In this document: positions 39,652 through 49,558 of the stretch, piece after piece | How the letters are laid out: every line of letters starts with the position of its first letter | Position numbering within the stretch: position 1 is the stretch's first letter | Assembly (NCBI RefSeq): GCF_000182745.2 | Contig: NC_016027.1 | Span: 871,001 to 935,000 of the forward strand | Direction of reading: 5' to 3' | Source of the DNA: Komagataeibacter medellinensis NBRC 3288 | GTDB lineage: Bacteria > Pseudomonadota > Alphaproteobacteria > Acetobacterales > Acetobacteraceae | DNA length: 64,000 nucleotides | The notes under the pieces: model-generated | Seen by the model: only the letters and a program-made list of their open reading frames with translations | Databases searched by the model: none | Told to the model about the DNA's origin: nothing | Position numbers and translations under genes: made by a program

Positions 39652-40194
39652 ATGTTCCCTCGCATTCGACAGTTCGCCCTGCTGGCCTGTGGTGTTGCAG
39701 CTTTCGGCACCTCCGGCCTGTATGCGCGCGCACACGCGGCCGATACTGCCGCAGGCAACCTGCTTGGCACCGATGGCGCGCCACATGGCAACGTACAGGT
39801 AACTGCCGCCCCCCATGGCGTGCTGCTGCGCATTACGGCGCAGGGCCTGACACCCGGCTGGCACGGCATACATTTCCATGAAAAAGGTAGCTGCGAGGCA
39901 CCAAAGTTCACCAGTGCGGGCGCGCATGTTCATGCCACGACGCCCGTGGTGCATGGCCTGCTGAATGCCGATGCCAATGATGCGGGCGACCTGCCCAACC
40001 TGTTTGTCGGGCGTGATGGCAAGGCCACGGTGGAGATGTATTCCACGCTGATGACCCTCAACGGCACAGATGGCCACCCTGCGGTGCTAGATGCCGATGG
40101 CACGTCCCTTGTCATCCATGCCAAACCCGATGATTACCACAGCCAGCCCATTGGTGGCGCGGGGGACCGCGTGGCCTGCGCCGTACTACGCTAG
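39652..40194 (+). CDS. sodC: Cu/Zn superoxide dismutase, periplasmic
   Basis: Removes superoxide in the periplasm. The 180-residue product has a signal peptide (MFPRIRQFALLACGVAAFG, likely cut after ARAHA), copper ligands in GIHFHEKGSC, the bridging histidine region SAGAHVH, a zinc histidine in VVHGLLN, and VIHAKPDDYHS for the last copper histidine. The stretch DANDAGDLPN has aspartate where the family has a zinc-binding histidine (HAGDLPN). GGAGDRVACAVL gives the conserved arginine and disulfide cysteine. AAAGGAAA precedes the start. Confidence 0.93.
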   Translation: MFPRIRQFALLACGVAAFGTSGLYARAHAADTAAGNLLGTDGAPHGNVQVTAAPHGVLLRITAQGLTPGWHGIHFHEKGSCEAPKFTSAGAHVHATTPVVHGLLNADANDAGDLPNLFVGRDGKATVEMYSTLMTLNGTDGHPAVLDADGTSLVIHAKPDDYHSQPIGGAGDRVACAVLR

Positions 40195-40200
40195 CAACTG

Positions 40201-40517
40201 TGTTTAAGCGGCGGCGGCACTACGCGCTTTCTCCCAAGCCTTTTCTTTAGCGGGGGACTGCTCGGCTGCCATCAGCTTTTTAGCCGCTCCCACCTGTGCT
40301 CACGGGCTTCGGCCAGAATGATGCTCCCAACGCCATACCGCCCAAAGGTCAGGATTTTCTGTCTGCCATGGATCGCATAGTTGTAGCGAAATGAAATGCT
40401 CTCCGCCGGCGTCACCGCGACGCATAACCCGTCGCGGTCATTTATCTTGTAAAGCCTATCCTTCGGCTTGAGGTTGGGCAGTCTGGTATCGGTCAGCATC
40501 GGTTCATGGCACTTCAA
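40201..40517 (-). pseudogene. Phage-type tyrosine integrase, N-terminal remnant
   Basis: The frame from about 40499 encodes MLTDTRLPNLKPKDRLYKIN, RDGLCVAVTP, FRYNYAIHGRQKILTFGRYG and LAEAREH, the Arm-DNA-binding (DUF4102) domain of phage and island integrases. It then slips frame: the continuation AAKKLMAAEQSPAKEKAWEK, expected for this family, is found in another frame up to 40,201. The core-binding and catalytic domains are absent. It is therefore a frameshifted, truncated integrase. No tRNA gene adjoins it. Confidence 0.8.
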
Positions 40518-40728
40518 ACAGCGACACCATAATCACAAACCATCGAAATAATCAGATAAAACTATTATTATTTATTTGGTTATCAAGTATATATACATGA
40601 CATACATAGAATACCCAACACGGTATCAACAGAAATCATGGTACCATTACTTAATAATTACCATGCGCCATGCCATAGAAAATTGCTGCCTGGCGATACC
40701 GTTTGGTGCCAGACAATGCTGGACCAAA

Positions 40729-40760
40729 AAATAAAAAAGCCCGCATTTCTGCGGGCTTTA
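40729..40760 (-). terminator. Intrinsic terminator of guaA
   Basis: Read leftward: AAAGCCCGC, loop AGAAAT, GCGGGCTTT, then a T-rich tract (TTTTTATTTTTT). It starts about 45 bases after the guaA stop codon. Confidence 0.92.
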
Positions 40761-40805
40761 AGGCACTTTTATGCCGGGTGATGCCACCCTATGCCAGACG
40801 CGGGA

Positions 40806-42407
40806 TCATTCCCACTCAATCGTTCCCGGTGGTTTGGACGTAATATCATAAGTAACACGGTTTACACCGCGCACTTCATTGACAATGCGCCCGGCCACGC
40901 GGTTGAGGAAGGACATGTCAAAGGGATAGATATCCGCCGTCATGCCATCGGTACTGGTCACAGCGCGTAGGGCGCAGGCGTAATCATATGTACGCCCATC
41001 CCCCATTACGCCCACGGTACGAACCGGCAGCAGCACGGCAAAGGCCTGCCAGATGGCGTCATACAGACCGGCCGAACGAATTTCCTCAAGGAAGATCGCA
41101 TCAACACGCCGCAGCAGATCCAGCTTTTCGCGCGTGATGGCTCCGGGAATGCGGATGGCAAGTCCCGGCCCGGGGAACGGGTGGCGCCCGACGATCACTT
41201 CGGGAATGTCCATCTCCCGGCCCAGTTCACGCACCTCGTCCTTGAACAGTTCACGCAGCGGTTCAACCAACTGCATCTTCATACGTTCGGGCAGCCCACC
41301 TACATTGTGGTGCGACTTGATGGTGACCGACGGCCCACCGGTAAAGCTCACACTCTCGATCACATCGGGGTACAGCGTACCCTGCGCCAGGAAGTCGGCC
41401 CCGCCCAGCTTGGCCGCTTCTTCCTCAAATACTTCAATGAACAGGCGACCTATGGTCTTGCGCTTGATCTCGGGGTCGCTCACCCCTTCCAGCGCATTCA
41501 GGAACAGATCCGATGCATCACGGTGGATCAGATGGATGTTGAAGCGGTCACGGAAAGTGCGGATCACCTCATCCGCCTCGCCCGCGCGCAGGATGCCGGG
41601 ATCAACGAAGATACAGGTCAACTGGTCGCCAATCGCCTGATGGATCAGCACGGCGGCAACGGAAGAATCCACCCCGCCCGACAGGCCGCAGATCACCCGC
41701 CCCTTACCCACCTGCTGGCGGATACGGGCAATCTCCATGTCACGGAAACCCGCCATGGTCCACGTGCCGCGACAGCCCGCCACATCGTGGGTAAAGTTGC
41801 GCAGCAGCGCCGCACCATGGGGGGTATGCACCACTTCGGGGTGGAACTGCATGCCGTACAGGCGGCGACCTTCATCGGCAATGATGGCGTACGGCGCACC
41901 TTCGCTCACGGCCACGGCCTGGAAGCCCGGCGGCAGTTTTGTCACACGATCGCCATGACTCATCCAGACCTGTTCACGCCCGCCGCGTGCCCATGTGCCA
42001 CGGAACAGGGCACAGTCCTTGATGATATCGATATGCGCACGGCCGAATTCACGGTGTTCGGAAGATTCCACCACCCCACCCAACTGGCGGCACATAGCCT
42101 GCTGACCGTAGCAGATCCCCAGCACCGGCACATTCAGCGCAAAGACCACATCGGGTATGGTGGGCGCGTTCTCGTCCAGCACGCTGGCCGGACTGCCAGA
42201 CAGGATGATACCCTTGGGCGCAAAGGCACGGATCTTGTCCGCGCTGGTGGAATACGGCCAGATTTCGCAATACACCCCGCTTTCGCGCACGCGCCGGGCA
42301 ATCAACTGCGTGACCTGGCTGCCAAAATCCAGAATCAGGATACGGTCTTCATGCAGGGCTTCATCAAGGGCTGCCGGGGGGGCGGTATTCACGGTCTCGG
42401 TCATCAT
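40806..42407 (-). CDS. guaA: GMP synthase (glutamine-hydrolysing)
   Basis: Converts XMP to GMP. The 533-residue product has an N-terminal class I glutamine amidotransferase domain ([18 protein letters not shown]; nucleophile elbow [14 protein letters not shown]), the ATP-pyrophosphatase P-loop [10 protein letters not shown] near residue 243, and the C-terminal dimerisation domain ending TIEWE. Two adjacent ATGs (42407, 42404) are possible; AAAGG fits the second slightly better. It is a single gene with its own terminator. Confidence 0.98.
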   Translation of the reverse strand: MMTETVNTAPPAALDEALHEDRILILDFGSQVTQLIARRVRESGVYCEIWPYSTSADKIRAFAPKGIILSGSPASVLDENAPTIPDVVFALNVPVLGICYGQQAMCRQLGGVVESSEHREFGRAHIDIIKDCALFRGTWARGGREQVWMSHGDRVTKLPPGFQAVAVSEGAPYAIIADEGRRLYGMQFHPEVVHTPHGAALLRNFTHDVAGCRGTWTMAGFRDMEIARIRQQVGKGRVICGLSGGVDSSVAAVLIHQAIGDQLTCIFVDPGILRAGEADEVIRTFRDRFNIHLIHRDASDLFLNALEGVSDPEIKRKTIGRLFIEVFEEEAAKLGGADFLAQGTLYPDVIESVSFTGGPSVTIKSHHNVGGLPERMKMQLVEPLRELFKDEVRELGREMDIPEVIVGRHPFPGPGLAIRIPGAITREKLDLLRRVDAIFLEEIRSAGLYDAIWQAFAVLLPVRTVGVMGDGRTYDYACALRAVTSTDGMTADIYPFDMSFLNRVAGRIVNEVRGVNRVTYDITSKPPGTIEWE

Positions 42408-42573
42408 GTACCTTTCGGTCGCGGCATTATCAACAAGCTAGGCTTCCAGCATGAGCTGGCATCATAGTGCAAGGATGGGATAGTCTTTCGTGCCCGGATA
42501 GCACAATATAAAGAATCAAGGCAGGGCGGTCTGCGTCCCTGCACACCGAAAAACCAGACCACAGGGCTATTTC

Positions 42574-42954
42574 ATGACTGCGCGCCTTTTCCCGCTGCCT
42601 GCGGCCTTCTTCTGCCTTGCCTGCCTTGCCCTGCCCCCCGTGGCAAGGGCCAGCAGCCCGCTGGGGCTATGGACCGGCCAACTTGTGACCGACCAGGGCA
42701 GTTGTGACGAGACGCGTGACACCTCCACTTTCCAGATAGAAAAAAAGCGGGTCACCTTTACCCCCGCCGATGGCTCGATCTTGCTGACTGGCGTGCCAGA
42801 AGCGGACCATGCCCACTACCATGCCGAAGCGCTGGTCCGGCAGCCCTCCGGCGCACCCTTTCCCATGGTGTTCGAGGCCCATCCCGAAGGCAAAACCATA
42901 GTCGGCACCTACGGTACCCCGCGCTGCCGTGCCCATATCGTGCTCAAACGCTAG
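42574..42954 (+). CDS. Hypothetical secreted protein
   Basis: Not recognised. The 126-residue product has a clear signal peptide (MTARLFPLPAAFFCLACLAL, likely cut after VARA), leaving a small, probably beta-rich mature protein (LGLWTGQLVTDQGSCDETRD, TPADGSILLTGVP, KTIVGTYGTPRCRAHIVLKR) with two cysteines that could form a disulfide. It stands alone between guaA and the NUDIX gene. Confidence 0.75.
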   Translation: MTARLFPLPAAFFCLACLALPPVARASSPLGLWTGQLVTDQGSCDETRDTSTFQIEKKRVTFTPADGSILLTGVPEADHAHYHAEALVRQPSGAPFPMVFEAHPEGKTIVGTYGTPRCRAHIVLKR

Positions 42955-43047
42955 CCGCACCCCTGGGGCCTGTGTTCACGCAATCGGGAAGATGGTGGTC
43001 CGACATAGGCATGGATGCGTGGGCCTGATCCTCTATATTCCTTAATT

Positions 43048-43557
43048 ATGTCTGATAACATGACACTTGCCGGAGCGGTGCTGTCCATTATCGTGCGCGA
43101 CGGGCGCATGCTGCTGGTGCGTCGACGCAATCCGCCCGATCAGGGGCTGTGGGGCTTTCCCGGCGGCCGCATTGAACATGGGGAAAGCTATCTGGCTGCC
43201 GCCGCACGGGAACTGCGCGAGGAAACCGGCTTTGAAACCCATGCCGAGGGCACGCTGACCGCCTTTGACCTGATTGACCGCGATGCTCACGGCCAGATCC
43301 GCTTCCACTACCTGATTATTGCGGTGAAATGCCACGACAATGGCTGGAGCGCGATCCGCGCCGGCGATGATGCCGATGATGTGGACTGGTTCGACATGGC
43401 GCAGGTGCATGCCAACCCGTCCGCTTTCTCGCCCGGGCTGCCTGAACTGGGGGCACTGGCCCTGTCATCGCGCGGGATCGCCCCATGGCCCGTTGCACAA
43501 CAGACCCGCCTGTCTGAGACCACGGCCGCACAACAGCCTGAAAGCATCCTGTCATGA
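43048..43557 (+). CDS. NUDIX hydrolase
   Basis: Predicted hydrolase of a nucleoside diphosphate derivative. The 169-residue product carries a complete NUDIX box, from GGRIEHGES to REETGFE (GX5EX7REUXEEXGU), near residues 40-62, and AVLSIIVRDGRMLLVRRR ahead of it. The ATG at 43048 fits the family start; an upstream GTG extension at 43015 is less likely. The stop overlaps the start of the response-regulator gene by 4 bases. The substrate is unknown. Confidence 0.92.
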   Translation: MSDNMTLAGAVLSIIVRDGRMLLVRRRNPPDQGLWGFPGGRIEHGESYLAAAARELREETGFETHAEGTLTAFDLIDRDAHGQIRFHYLIIAVKCHDNGWSAIRAGDDADDVDWFDMAQVHANPSAFSPGLPELGALALSSRGIAPWPVAQQTRLSETTAAQQPESILS

Positions 43558-43904
43558 CCCAGATTTCCGCCCTGATTGTCGAGGACGAAGCCACGATAGC
43601 CGAACTGGTCGCGACCATGTTGGAAACCCAGGGCATTGCCGCTACCATAAGCCCCAGCGTGGCCGATGCCATGCACCGCATCCAGACCGCTGCCTATACG
43701 CTTGCACTGGTTGACCTGACCCTGCCTGACGGGCAGCCGGATGCCTTCATCCAGGCGGCCCGTGCCCGGGGCAGTCAGGTCATTGCCATGAGCGGTGACC
43801 CGGACCGGCTGGCACATTATGCCCCCCTGCCCCTGCTGGAGAAACCTTTCCGCATGAAGGCATTGCTGGAACAGGTGCGCCAGGCGATGCCGGTTCCGAA
43901 CTGA
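43554..43904 (+). CDS. Single-domain response regulator
   Basis: A 116-residue receiver domain with no output domain. It has the acidic pocket VEDEA near residue 10, the phospho-acceptor aspartate in LALVDLTLPDG near residue 54, a conserved serine in IAMSGDPD, and the lysine in LLEKPFR near residue 96. Such proteins act by protein-protein contact, in phosphorelays or on other regulators. The 4-base overlap with the NUDIX gene means they are co-translated; no histidine kinase is nearby. Confidence 0.92.
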   Translation: MTQISALIVEDEATIAELVATMLETQGIAATISPSVADAMHRIQTAAYTLALVDLTLPDGQPDAFIQAARARGSQVIAMSGDPDRLAHYAPLPLLEKPFRMKALLEQVRQAMPVPN

Positions 43905-43937
43905 GAAAGCATTTTTAAATCAATTATTTATAAATAT

Positions 43938-44008
43938 TAGAAGTTTTGGGCACTGCTTTTTTAAAGACAGTATTCTTTGAAGCTTTTTACAAAAAGATTC
44001 AAAGAACA
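43938..44008. terminator. Double-hairpin intergenic repeat between convergent genes
   Basis: Copy of the family at 32723: AGAAGTTTTGGGCACTGC, a first decayed stem, then TTTGAAGCTTTTTACAAAAA. It fills the gap between the ends of the response-regulator gene and the GT39-like gene. Confidence 0.7.
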
Positions 44009-44011
44009 CTT

Positions 44012-45484
44012 TTATGATTTATGCGCGGGCACAACCGGCAGCCGGGCAATCGACTGCTGACGGGTAGCGGGCAGGTCCGGGCGCAGTTGCACGCGATACA
44101 GCCCCTCCAGTTCAGCCACCCGGCTCCGGCGCCCCCGCATCACCACGCCCAGGGGCTGGATGACGGCCAAATCCGCGCGCTCGAACTCACGGCGCGGATT
44201 GCATACCATAATCCCTTCCCCCGCAGCACCATGGGGCAGGTTGAACAGCGCCCAGCGTGGCTCCATACCCAGCACCACCCGGCCGGGCATGACCGTGGCC
44301 AGTTCGGCCGCCGTGCCATAATCACACGCGGCAATGAAGTCTCCCGGCCGAGCCACTGCCCCTATACGCTCGGCCAGTGCGTGCCACCCCGCCATCTGCC
44401 GCAGCGCCACATCCGCATGCGCCGAAAGTGGCAGCGGGGCGAATACGGCCTGCACATACACCGCGCCCCCCACCAACATGCCGCCGCCTATAGCCCACCG
44501 CCCCCACCGCCAGCCCAGTACGGCGGTACCCACGGCCAGCAGCGGATAGATGATTACCGGCCAGTTGGCCTGCACCCGATCACCCAATGCATGCTGCACG
44601 AACACACAGACGGGCACGCCAGTCATACACACCAGCAGCGCCGCACCCGGCGCGTGGCGGGCGCGGCGCAGCAGACACACCATTGCCCACACAAAAAAGA
44701 TGGCAATACCGGGTGTCATCAATCCCAGTTGGCCGCCCGCCAGTTCCGTCAGGTACTGGAATGCGCGCGCGGGATGCCAGTCCGCCGCCCGCCCACCCTG
44801 CCGGGCAAAGCTGACCCAACCGTGCCGCGCGTTCCACCATATGACCGGGGCCATGGCCAGCGCTGTCACACCCGGCGCGGCCACCATGCCCACCATCTGC
44901 GCCCGCAGCCATGCGCACCGACCCCACAGCCCCTGCAAGCCCAGCCACACCCCAATTCCTGCCATGGGCAGGATGGCAGTGTATTTGCTATCAAACGCAA
45001 GCCCCCCGGCAAGGCCGGCCAGCACCCACCATCCTGCACCTGCACCCGCCACGATGCGTCCCATGCACCACACCAGCATGGAGACAAAGAACAGGACCGG
45101 CATGTCTGGTGTTATCACAACTGACTGAATTGCCAGAGCCAGAGTCGCCTGTAACAGCAGGCACGCACGCACCCCCTGCCCCGCCGGTGCATCCGGCACA
45201 AGGTCGCGCACCGCACGGATTATGAAAAACGACAGCCCGCATCCCGCCAACACCCCCACCAGCCTTACGCCGAACGGGGTATCGCCCGCCAACAGCATGC
45301 CCAGCCGGATCCATATGGCCACCATGGGCGGGTGGTCCAGATAACCAGCAGCCGGGGCCAGCGCCCATATGCGGTAATAGGCTTCATCAGGCGAAAGTGG
45401 TAATAACCCCGCCACAACCAGCCGCACACAGACCAGCAGCGCTAGCGAATACAGCCACATGCGTCGGCTGCACCCAGCACTCAC
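44012..45484 (-). CDS. GT39/ArnT-like membrane glycosyltransferase
   Basis: Predicted inner-membrane transferase that moves a sugar from a polyprenyl-phosphate donor to a protein or lipid. The 490-residue product has about ten membrane segments and the PMT_2 signature near the N-terminus: LSPDEAYYRIWALAPAAGYL followed by DHPPMVAIWIRLG, including the acidic DEAYY pair. I accept the GTG at 45484 as start because it overlaps the upstream Lrp gene's stop (GTGA), a coupling arrangement. Acceptor and donor are unknown. Confidence 0.85.
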   Translation of the reverse strand: MSAGCSRRMWLYSLALLVCVRLVVAGLLPLSPDEAYYRIWALAPAAGYLDHPPMVAIWIRLGMLLAGDTPFGVRLVGVLAGCGLSFFIIRAVRDLVPDAPAGQGVRACLLLQATLALAIQSVVITPDMPVLFFVSMLVWCMGRIVAGAGAGWWVLAGLAGGLAFDSKYTAILPMAGIGVWLGLQGLWGRCAWLRAQMVGMVAAPGVTALAMAPVIWWNARHGWVSFARQGGRAADWHPARAFQYLTELAGGQLGLMTPGIAIFFVWAMVCLLRRARHAPGAALLVCMTGVPVCVFVQHALGDRVQANWPVIIYPLLAVGTAVLGWRWGRWAIGGGMLVGGAVYVQAVFAPLPLSAHADVALRQMAGWHALAERIGAVARPGDFIAACDYGTAAELATVMPGRVVLGMEPRWALFNLPHGAAGEGIMVCNPRREFERADLAVIQPLGVVMRGRRSRVAELEGLYRVQLRPDLPATRQQSIARLPVVPAHKS

Positions 45485-45951
45485 ACAGGCACGCCAGGGC
45501 GGTTCAGGCTGGTGCGGATGGTCTGCAGCGTCTGCACGCGCACCACATGCGGAGCTTCTGTCAACTGGCGGGTCAGCAGGTTCTCATGCGTTGCATCACG
45601 CGCCACCAGCCGAACCAGAAAATCTCCCTCGCCACGGATCATGTGGCATTCACGCACTTCCGGCCAGGCCGAGACCTGGGCCTCGAAGGCGGAGAGCACC
45701 GTCTCCTTCTGGCTGTCCAGCCCGATCAGGGCGAACAGCGTGATCGACCAGCCCAGCCGGGCGCCATCCGTATCGGCATGATAGCCGCGGATTACATGGT
45801 CTTCCTCCAGCCGGCGCATACGGCGCAGGCACGGCGGGGCCGAAATGCCCACACGCCGGGCCAGCTCCACGTTCGTCATGCGTCCGTCCAGCTGGAGCTC
45901 GGCCACAATCCGACGGTCAATCGCATCAAGATCAGCCATCTGTTCCGCCAT
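45481..45951 (-). CDS. Lrp/AsnC family transcriptional regulator
   Basis: Feast/famine-type regulator that usually senses amino acids. The 156-residue product has an N-terminal winged helix (LDAIDRRIVAELQLDGRMTN, ELARRVGISAPPCLRRMRRL) and a C-terminal RAM ligand-binding domain (ITLFALIGL, VRECHMIRGEGDFLVRLVAR). The ATG at 45951 has GGAA eight bases upstream, better than the earlier in-frame start. It overlaps the GT39-like gene by 4 bases. It diverges from trxB. Confidence 0.92.
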   Translation of the reverse strand: MAEQMADLDAIDRRIVAELQLDGRMTNVELARRVGISAPPCLRRMRRLEEDHVIRGYHADTDGARLGWSITLFALIGLDSQKETVLSAFEAQVSAWPEVRECHMIRGEGDFLVRLVARDATHENLLTRQLTEAPHVVRVQTLQTIRTSLNRPGVPV

Positions 45952-46091
45952 GCATGTTCCATCTCTCGAAAAGGCGCGAAACAGGTCTTTTCGCACCACA
46001 ATAATCCAGCACTACCTACTCCAACCCTTGCACGGACGCCAGTGGACGATCATACCAAAGGAAATTCCGACCATAGGGTTTTTAGGATCTC

Positions 46092-47048
46092 ATGCCCCAG
46101 ACCTGTTCTACCGACCTGCTTGTCATTGGTGCCGGCCCCGCAGGCTATACGGCCGCCATCTATGCCGCGCGCGCCAATCTCTCTCCCGTTCTCGTAGCCG
46201 GGCTCCAGCCCGGTGGCCAATTGATGATCACGACCGATGTCGAAAACTATCCCGGTTTCGGCAAGGGCATCCAGGGACCGGACCTGATGATGCAGATGGC
46301 CGAACAGGCAGGCAATGTGGGTACCCGGCTGATTGATGACATAATCGTGTCCTGTGATTTCAGCCGCAGCGACGGCGCGGGCCGCTTCTATGCCACGGGC
46401 GATTCCGGCACGCTGTACGAAGCGCGCACTGTGATCATCGCCACCGGGGCACAGGCCAAATGGCTGGGCGTTCCGGGCGAGAAAGAGTTCCAGGGCTCCG
46501 GCGTTTCGGCCTGCGCCACATGTGATGGTTTTTTCTACCGTGGCAAGCGCGTGGCCGTAATTGGCGGCGGCAATACGGCGGTGGAGGAAGCACTCTACCT
46601 GACCCACCACGCCAGCCACGTCACCCTGATCCATCGCCGCGACAGCCTGCGGGCGGAAAAGATCCTGCAGGACCGGCTGCACGCCAACCCCAAGATATCT
46701 GTCATATGGAACAGCGCGGTCGAACGCATAACCGGCAACGGCACGCCGCCTGTCGTAACCGGCCTGGAACTGCGCGACACGAAAACCGGCGCGATACATG
46801 ATATTGCGGTGGATGGGGTGTTCGTTGCCATCGGACATGCGCCCACAACCGCAATTTTCCGTGATATAGTGGAGATCGATACAGACGGTTACATCATGAC
46901 GACACCCGGTAGCACCCGCACCTCGGTGCCAGGCGTGTTCGCCGCAGGCGACGTGCAGGACAAGATATTCCGCCAAGCCGTAACAGCAGCAGGAACCGGG
47001 TGCATGGCGGCCCTGGAAGCCGAACGCTTCCTTGCTGCCACCGTGTAA
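46092..47048 (+). CDS. trxB: Thioredoxin-disulfide reductase
   Basis: NADPH-dependent flavoenzyme that keeps thioredoxin reduced. The 318-residue product shows the FAD-binding GAGPAGYTAAIYAARA, the redox-active CATC in SACATCDGFFYRG near residue 140, the NADPH-binding GGGNTAVEEALYL and the C-terminal GVFAAGDVQD FAD motif. Length and order are standard. It is followed by a LysR regulator on the same strand, about 110 bases away. Confidence 0.97.
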   Translation: MPQTCSTDLLVIGAGPAGYTAAIYAARANLSPVLVAGLQPGGQLMITTDVENYPGFGKGIQGPDLMMQMAEQAGNVGTRLIDDIIVSCDFSRSDGAGRFYATGDSGTLYEARTVIIATGAQAKWLGVPGEKEFQGSGVSACATCDGFFYRGKRVAVIGGGNTAVEEALYLTHHASHVTLIHRRDSLRAEKILQDRLHANPKISVIWNSAVERITGNGTPPVVTGLELRDTKTGAIHDIAVDGVFVAIGHAPTTAIFRDIVEIDTDGYIMTTPGSTRTSVPGVFAAGDVQDKIFRQAVTAAGTGCMAALEAERFLAATV

Positions 47049-47158
47049 TGAATCAGCAAGAGTCCTTGACCTGCATCGTTATTTCCTTCACCACAACAAT
47101 TATAGTGTCATAACATCTGGCGCGCCCTTTATTTAGATAGCAAAAGCGGAGTCAACGC

Positions 47159-48043
47159 GTGGACTGGGATAAACTCCGGATATTTCATGCAGTAGCCGAG
47201 GCAGGGTCCTTCACCCATGCTGGCGACGTGCTTAACCTGAGCCAGTCTGCGGTATCGCGGCAGATTTCAGCGCTGGAAGAGGCACTGCAGGTTCCCCTCT
47301 TCCACCGGCATGCCCGGGGGCTGATCCTGACCGAACAGGGTGAGACACTGAACCAGACGGTCCGGGAAGTCTTTTCCAAGCTGGCCATGACCCAGTCCCT
47401 GCTGACGGAAAGCAAGGAAAAGGCAGCCGGTCGGTTACGGGTCACCACCACAACCGGGTTTGGTACCTGCTGGCTTACGCCACGGCTGCACCGGTTCATG
47501 GAAACCAATCCTGACATCTCGATCACCCTGATCCTGGAAGACAACGACCTGGATCTGGGTATGCGGGAAGCGGATGTGGCGGTACGCATGCACCCGCCAC
47601 GCCAGCCGGACCTGATCCAGCGCCATCTGGCTGACTTCCCGCTGCCGATCTATGCCTCGCAGTCCTACCTCAATGATTACGGCACACCCCGCACGCTTGA
47701 GGAACTGAACGCCCACAAGCTGATCCTGTTTGGCGGCTATCACCCGCCCGTGCCGCACATCAACTGGCTGGCGGAAACCGGCGTGCCGTCGGACGAGCGG
47801 CGTCAGGCGCGGCTTGAGGTCAACAGCCTGGCCGCCATGGCGGGCGCAATCGCGGCAGGGATCGGAATCGGGTCGATCCCGCTTTATGCGGCATCGCAGT
47901 ATCCCAATCTGGTCAAGATCCTGCCGGAAGTGCCGCTGCCGACGGTGGATGCCTATTTCGTCTACCCCGAAGAACTGCGCACATCCAAGCGCGTAGCCGT
48001 TTTCCGTGACTTCCTGCTGGCGGAAATCAACGCCCGCCACTAA
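47159..48043 (+). CDS. LysR-family transcriptional regulator
   Basis: The 294-residue product has an N-terminal helix-turn-helix (DKLRIFHAVAEAGSFTHAGD, LNLSQSAVSRQISALEEAL) and a C-terminal substrate-binding domain of periplasmic-binding type (residues about 90-290). It starts at a GTG; no in-frame ATG fits the conserved beginning. Position after trxB suggests redox-related control, but LysR proteins more often regulate divergent genes and none is present here. The effector is unknown. Confidence 0.9.
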   Translation: MDWDKLRIFHAVAEAGSFTHAGDVLNLSQSAVSRQISALEEALQVPLFHRHARGLILTEQGETLNQTVREVFSKLAMTQSLLTESKEKAAGRLRVTTTTGFGTCWLTPRLHRFMETNPDISITLILEDNDLDLGMREADVAVRMHPPRQPDLIQRHLADFPLPIYASQSYLNDYGTPRTLEELNAHKLILFGGYHPPVPHINWLAETGVPSDERRQARLEVNSLAAMAGAIAAGIGIGSIPLYAASQYPNLVKILPEVPLPTVDAYFVYPEELRTSKRVAVFRDFLLAEINARH

Positions 48044-48092
48044 AGAGGCAGGCTGAAAACGATCGCTCTCCAAAAATTACGCAGCCATCAGG

Positions 48093-48129
48093 CGCCGCCT
48101 TTTTTCAAAAAGGCGGCGTTTGCTTTTAA
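48093..48129 (+). terminator. Terminator after the LysR gene
   Basis: CGCCGCCTTTTTTC pairs with AAAAAGGCGGCG and is followed by TTTGCTTTT. The hairpin resembles the first stem of the 32723-type repeat, but the second stem is missing. It lies between the convergent LysR and ihfB genes. Confidence 0.8.
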
Positions 48130-48241
48130 TCCCTGAAAAAGCCCCTGCCGCAACCGTCCTTCTGCCGCACAGAACGGTGCACAAGCAGGCATTCCAGTCC
48201 GCTCAGAACAACCCTTTAAACAGACGTAACCGGCCAGTCAG

Positions 48242-48538
48242 TCACTCTTCCGTGCCATGCGCGCGGTTGACACGCTCACGCAGTTCCTTGCCAGCCTTGA
48301 AGAACGGCACGACCTTTTCGTCCACCGATACGCTCTCCCCCGTGCGCGGGTTGCGCCCGGTGCGTGCATCACGCTTCTTGACGGTAAAAGCCCCGAAGCC
48401 ACGCAACTCTACGCGATCACCACGCATCAGGGCATTGCTGACTTCAGCAAATATGACCTGAACAATACGTTCCACTTCCCGGATGGGAAGGTGCGGGCGG
48501 GCAGCGGCAAGTTCAGCGATCAATTCTGACCTGGTCAT
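48242..48538 (-). CDS. ihfB: Integration host factor subunit beta
   Basis: DNA-bending nucleoid protein that works as a heterodimer with IhfA. The 98-residue product starts [17 protein letters not shown] and has the DNA-intercalating arm with proline: [20 protein letters not shown] and [15 protein letters not shown]. In type I-E systems IHF bends the CRISPR leader to guide Cas1-Cas2 (known from E. coli), which fits the leader sites seen near the arrays. It lies just downstream of sppA on the same strand. Confidence 0.96.
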   Translation of the reverse strand: MTRSELIAELAAARPHLPIREVERIVQVIFAEVSNALMRGDRVELRGFGAFTVKKRDARTGRNPRTGESVSVDEKVVPFFKAGKELRERVNRAHGTEE

Positions 48539-48564
48539 CCTGTTCCCCTTGTTTAAACAAGAAA

Positions 48565-49503
48565 TTAAAGTTTCCAGATCGCAACGGCTCCGTCAAGCAT
48601 ACTACTTTCCTTCAGCACGAATTCCGCTCCCGGCACGGCAGATGCAATCCCTTTTATCATGCGCTGCCATCTGCTGCGGGTGGCAGCAGGGCCGATATCG
48701 ACCATCTTTGCCGTATCGGACAGATGCGCCTTCCTCGCCAGCCATTCCCTTGCATCGTCCATGCTGCCGATCTCATCAACCAGACCCAGCGGCACGGCCT
48801 GCTGGCCGGTATAGGGGCGGCCATCGGCCAGTTCACGCACGCGCGCCACGGGCATGTGGCGGTCCTGCGCCACGACGTTGACAAAAAAGCCATACAGGTC
48901 GGACACAACGCCCTGCAGCATGTCGCGTCCCTCGGGGGAAAGAGGTTTCACAACAGAAGGCTGCCCCTTCATCGGGCCGGAGACAAGTTGATCAACATGC
49001 ACCCCCACCCGATCCAGCAGGGTCGAGACATCAGGCGATTCCAAAATGACCCCGATGGAGCCAGTCAAACTTGAACGATTGGCAAAGATGCGGCTGGCAG
49101 GAACCGACACCATGTAACCAGCCGATGCCGCGACACTCCCCATGGAAACGACTACCGGCTTACGCCGCGCAAAGGCTGCCACGGCATCATGCAGCGTCTC
49201 GCCACCAGTTACGGCACCGCCGGGGCTGTTGACTTCCAGCACCAGCCCCCTGACCGAATCATCATCGCGCGCCCTGTTCAGGGCCTCGATATTTTCATGC
49301 TCATCAGAACCGATGATCCCCTGCACCTTGAGGTGCACAAGATGTGGTGCCCGATGGGCCGCCCATCCGCCGCCCGAGACACGCCCCACCGCCACGATGC
49401 AGGCAAGCACAAAAAAAGCCACGGCTCCACCGCGCCATAACAGCAGGCGACGATGGAGCGACGTGGCACGCAAAACGATGTCAGGCTCAGTATCCATGAT
49501 CAT
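48565..49503 (-). CDS. sppA: Signal peptide peptidase SppA, short form
   Basis: Inner-membrane serine protease that degrades leftover signal peptides. The 312-residue product has one N-terminal membrane segment (about 21-42), the nucleophile serine in [32 protein letters not shown], and a downstream lysine region [14 protein letters not shown] that can supply the catalytic base, matching short S49-family SppA. Two close ATGs (49503, 49497) are possible starts and neither has a strong ribosome binding site. It lies upstream of ihfB, a common proteobacterial order. Confidence 0.93.
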   Translation of the reverse strand: MIMDTEPDIVLRATSLHRRLLLWRGGAVAFFVLACIVAVGRVSGGGWAAHRAPHLVHLKVQGIIGSDEHENIEALNRARDDDSVRGLVLEVNSPGGAVTGGETLHDAVAAFARRKPVVVSMGSVAASAGYMVSVPASRIFANRSSLTGSIGVILESPDVSTLLDRVGVHVDQLVSGPMKGQPSVVKPLSPEGRDMLQGVVSDLYGFFVNVVAQDRHMPVARVRELADGRPYTGQQAVPLGLVDEIGSMDDAREWLARKAHLSDTAKMVDIGPAATRSRWQRMIKGIASAVPGAEFVLKESSMLDGAVAIWKL

Positions 49504-49558
49504 GCAATATCATGGATACCAGCCACACCGAAGATGGGATTTCAGGGTGAACGAACCG

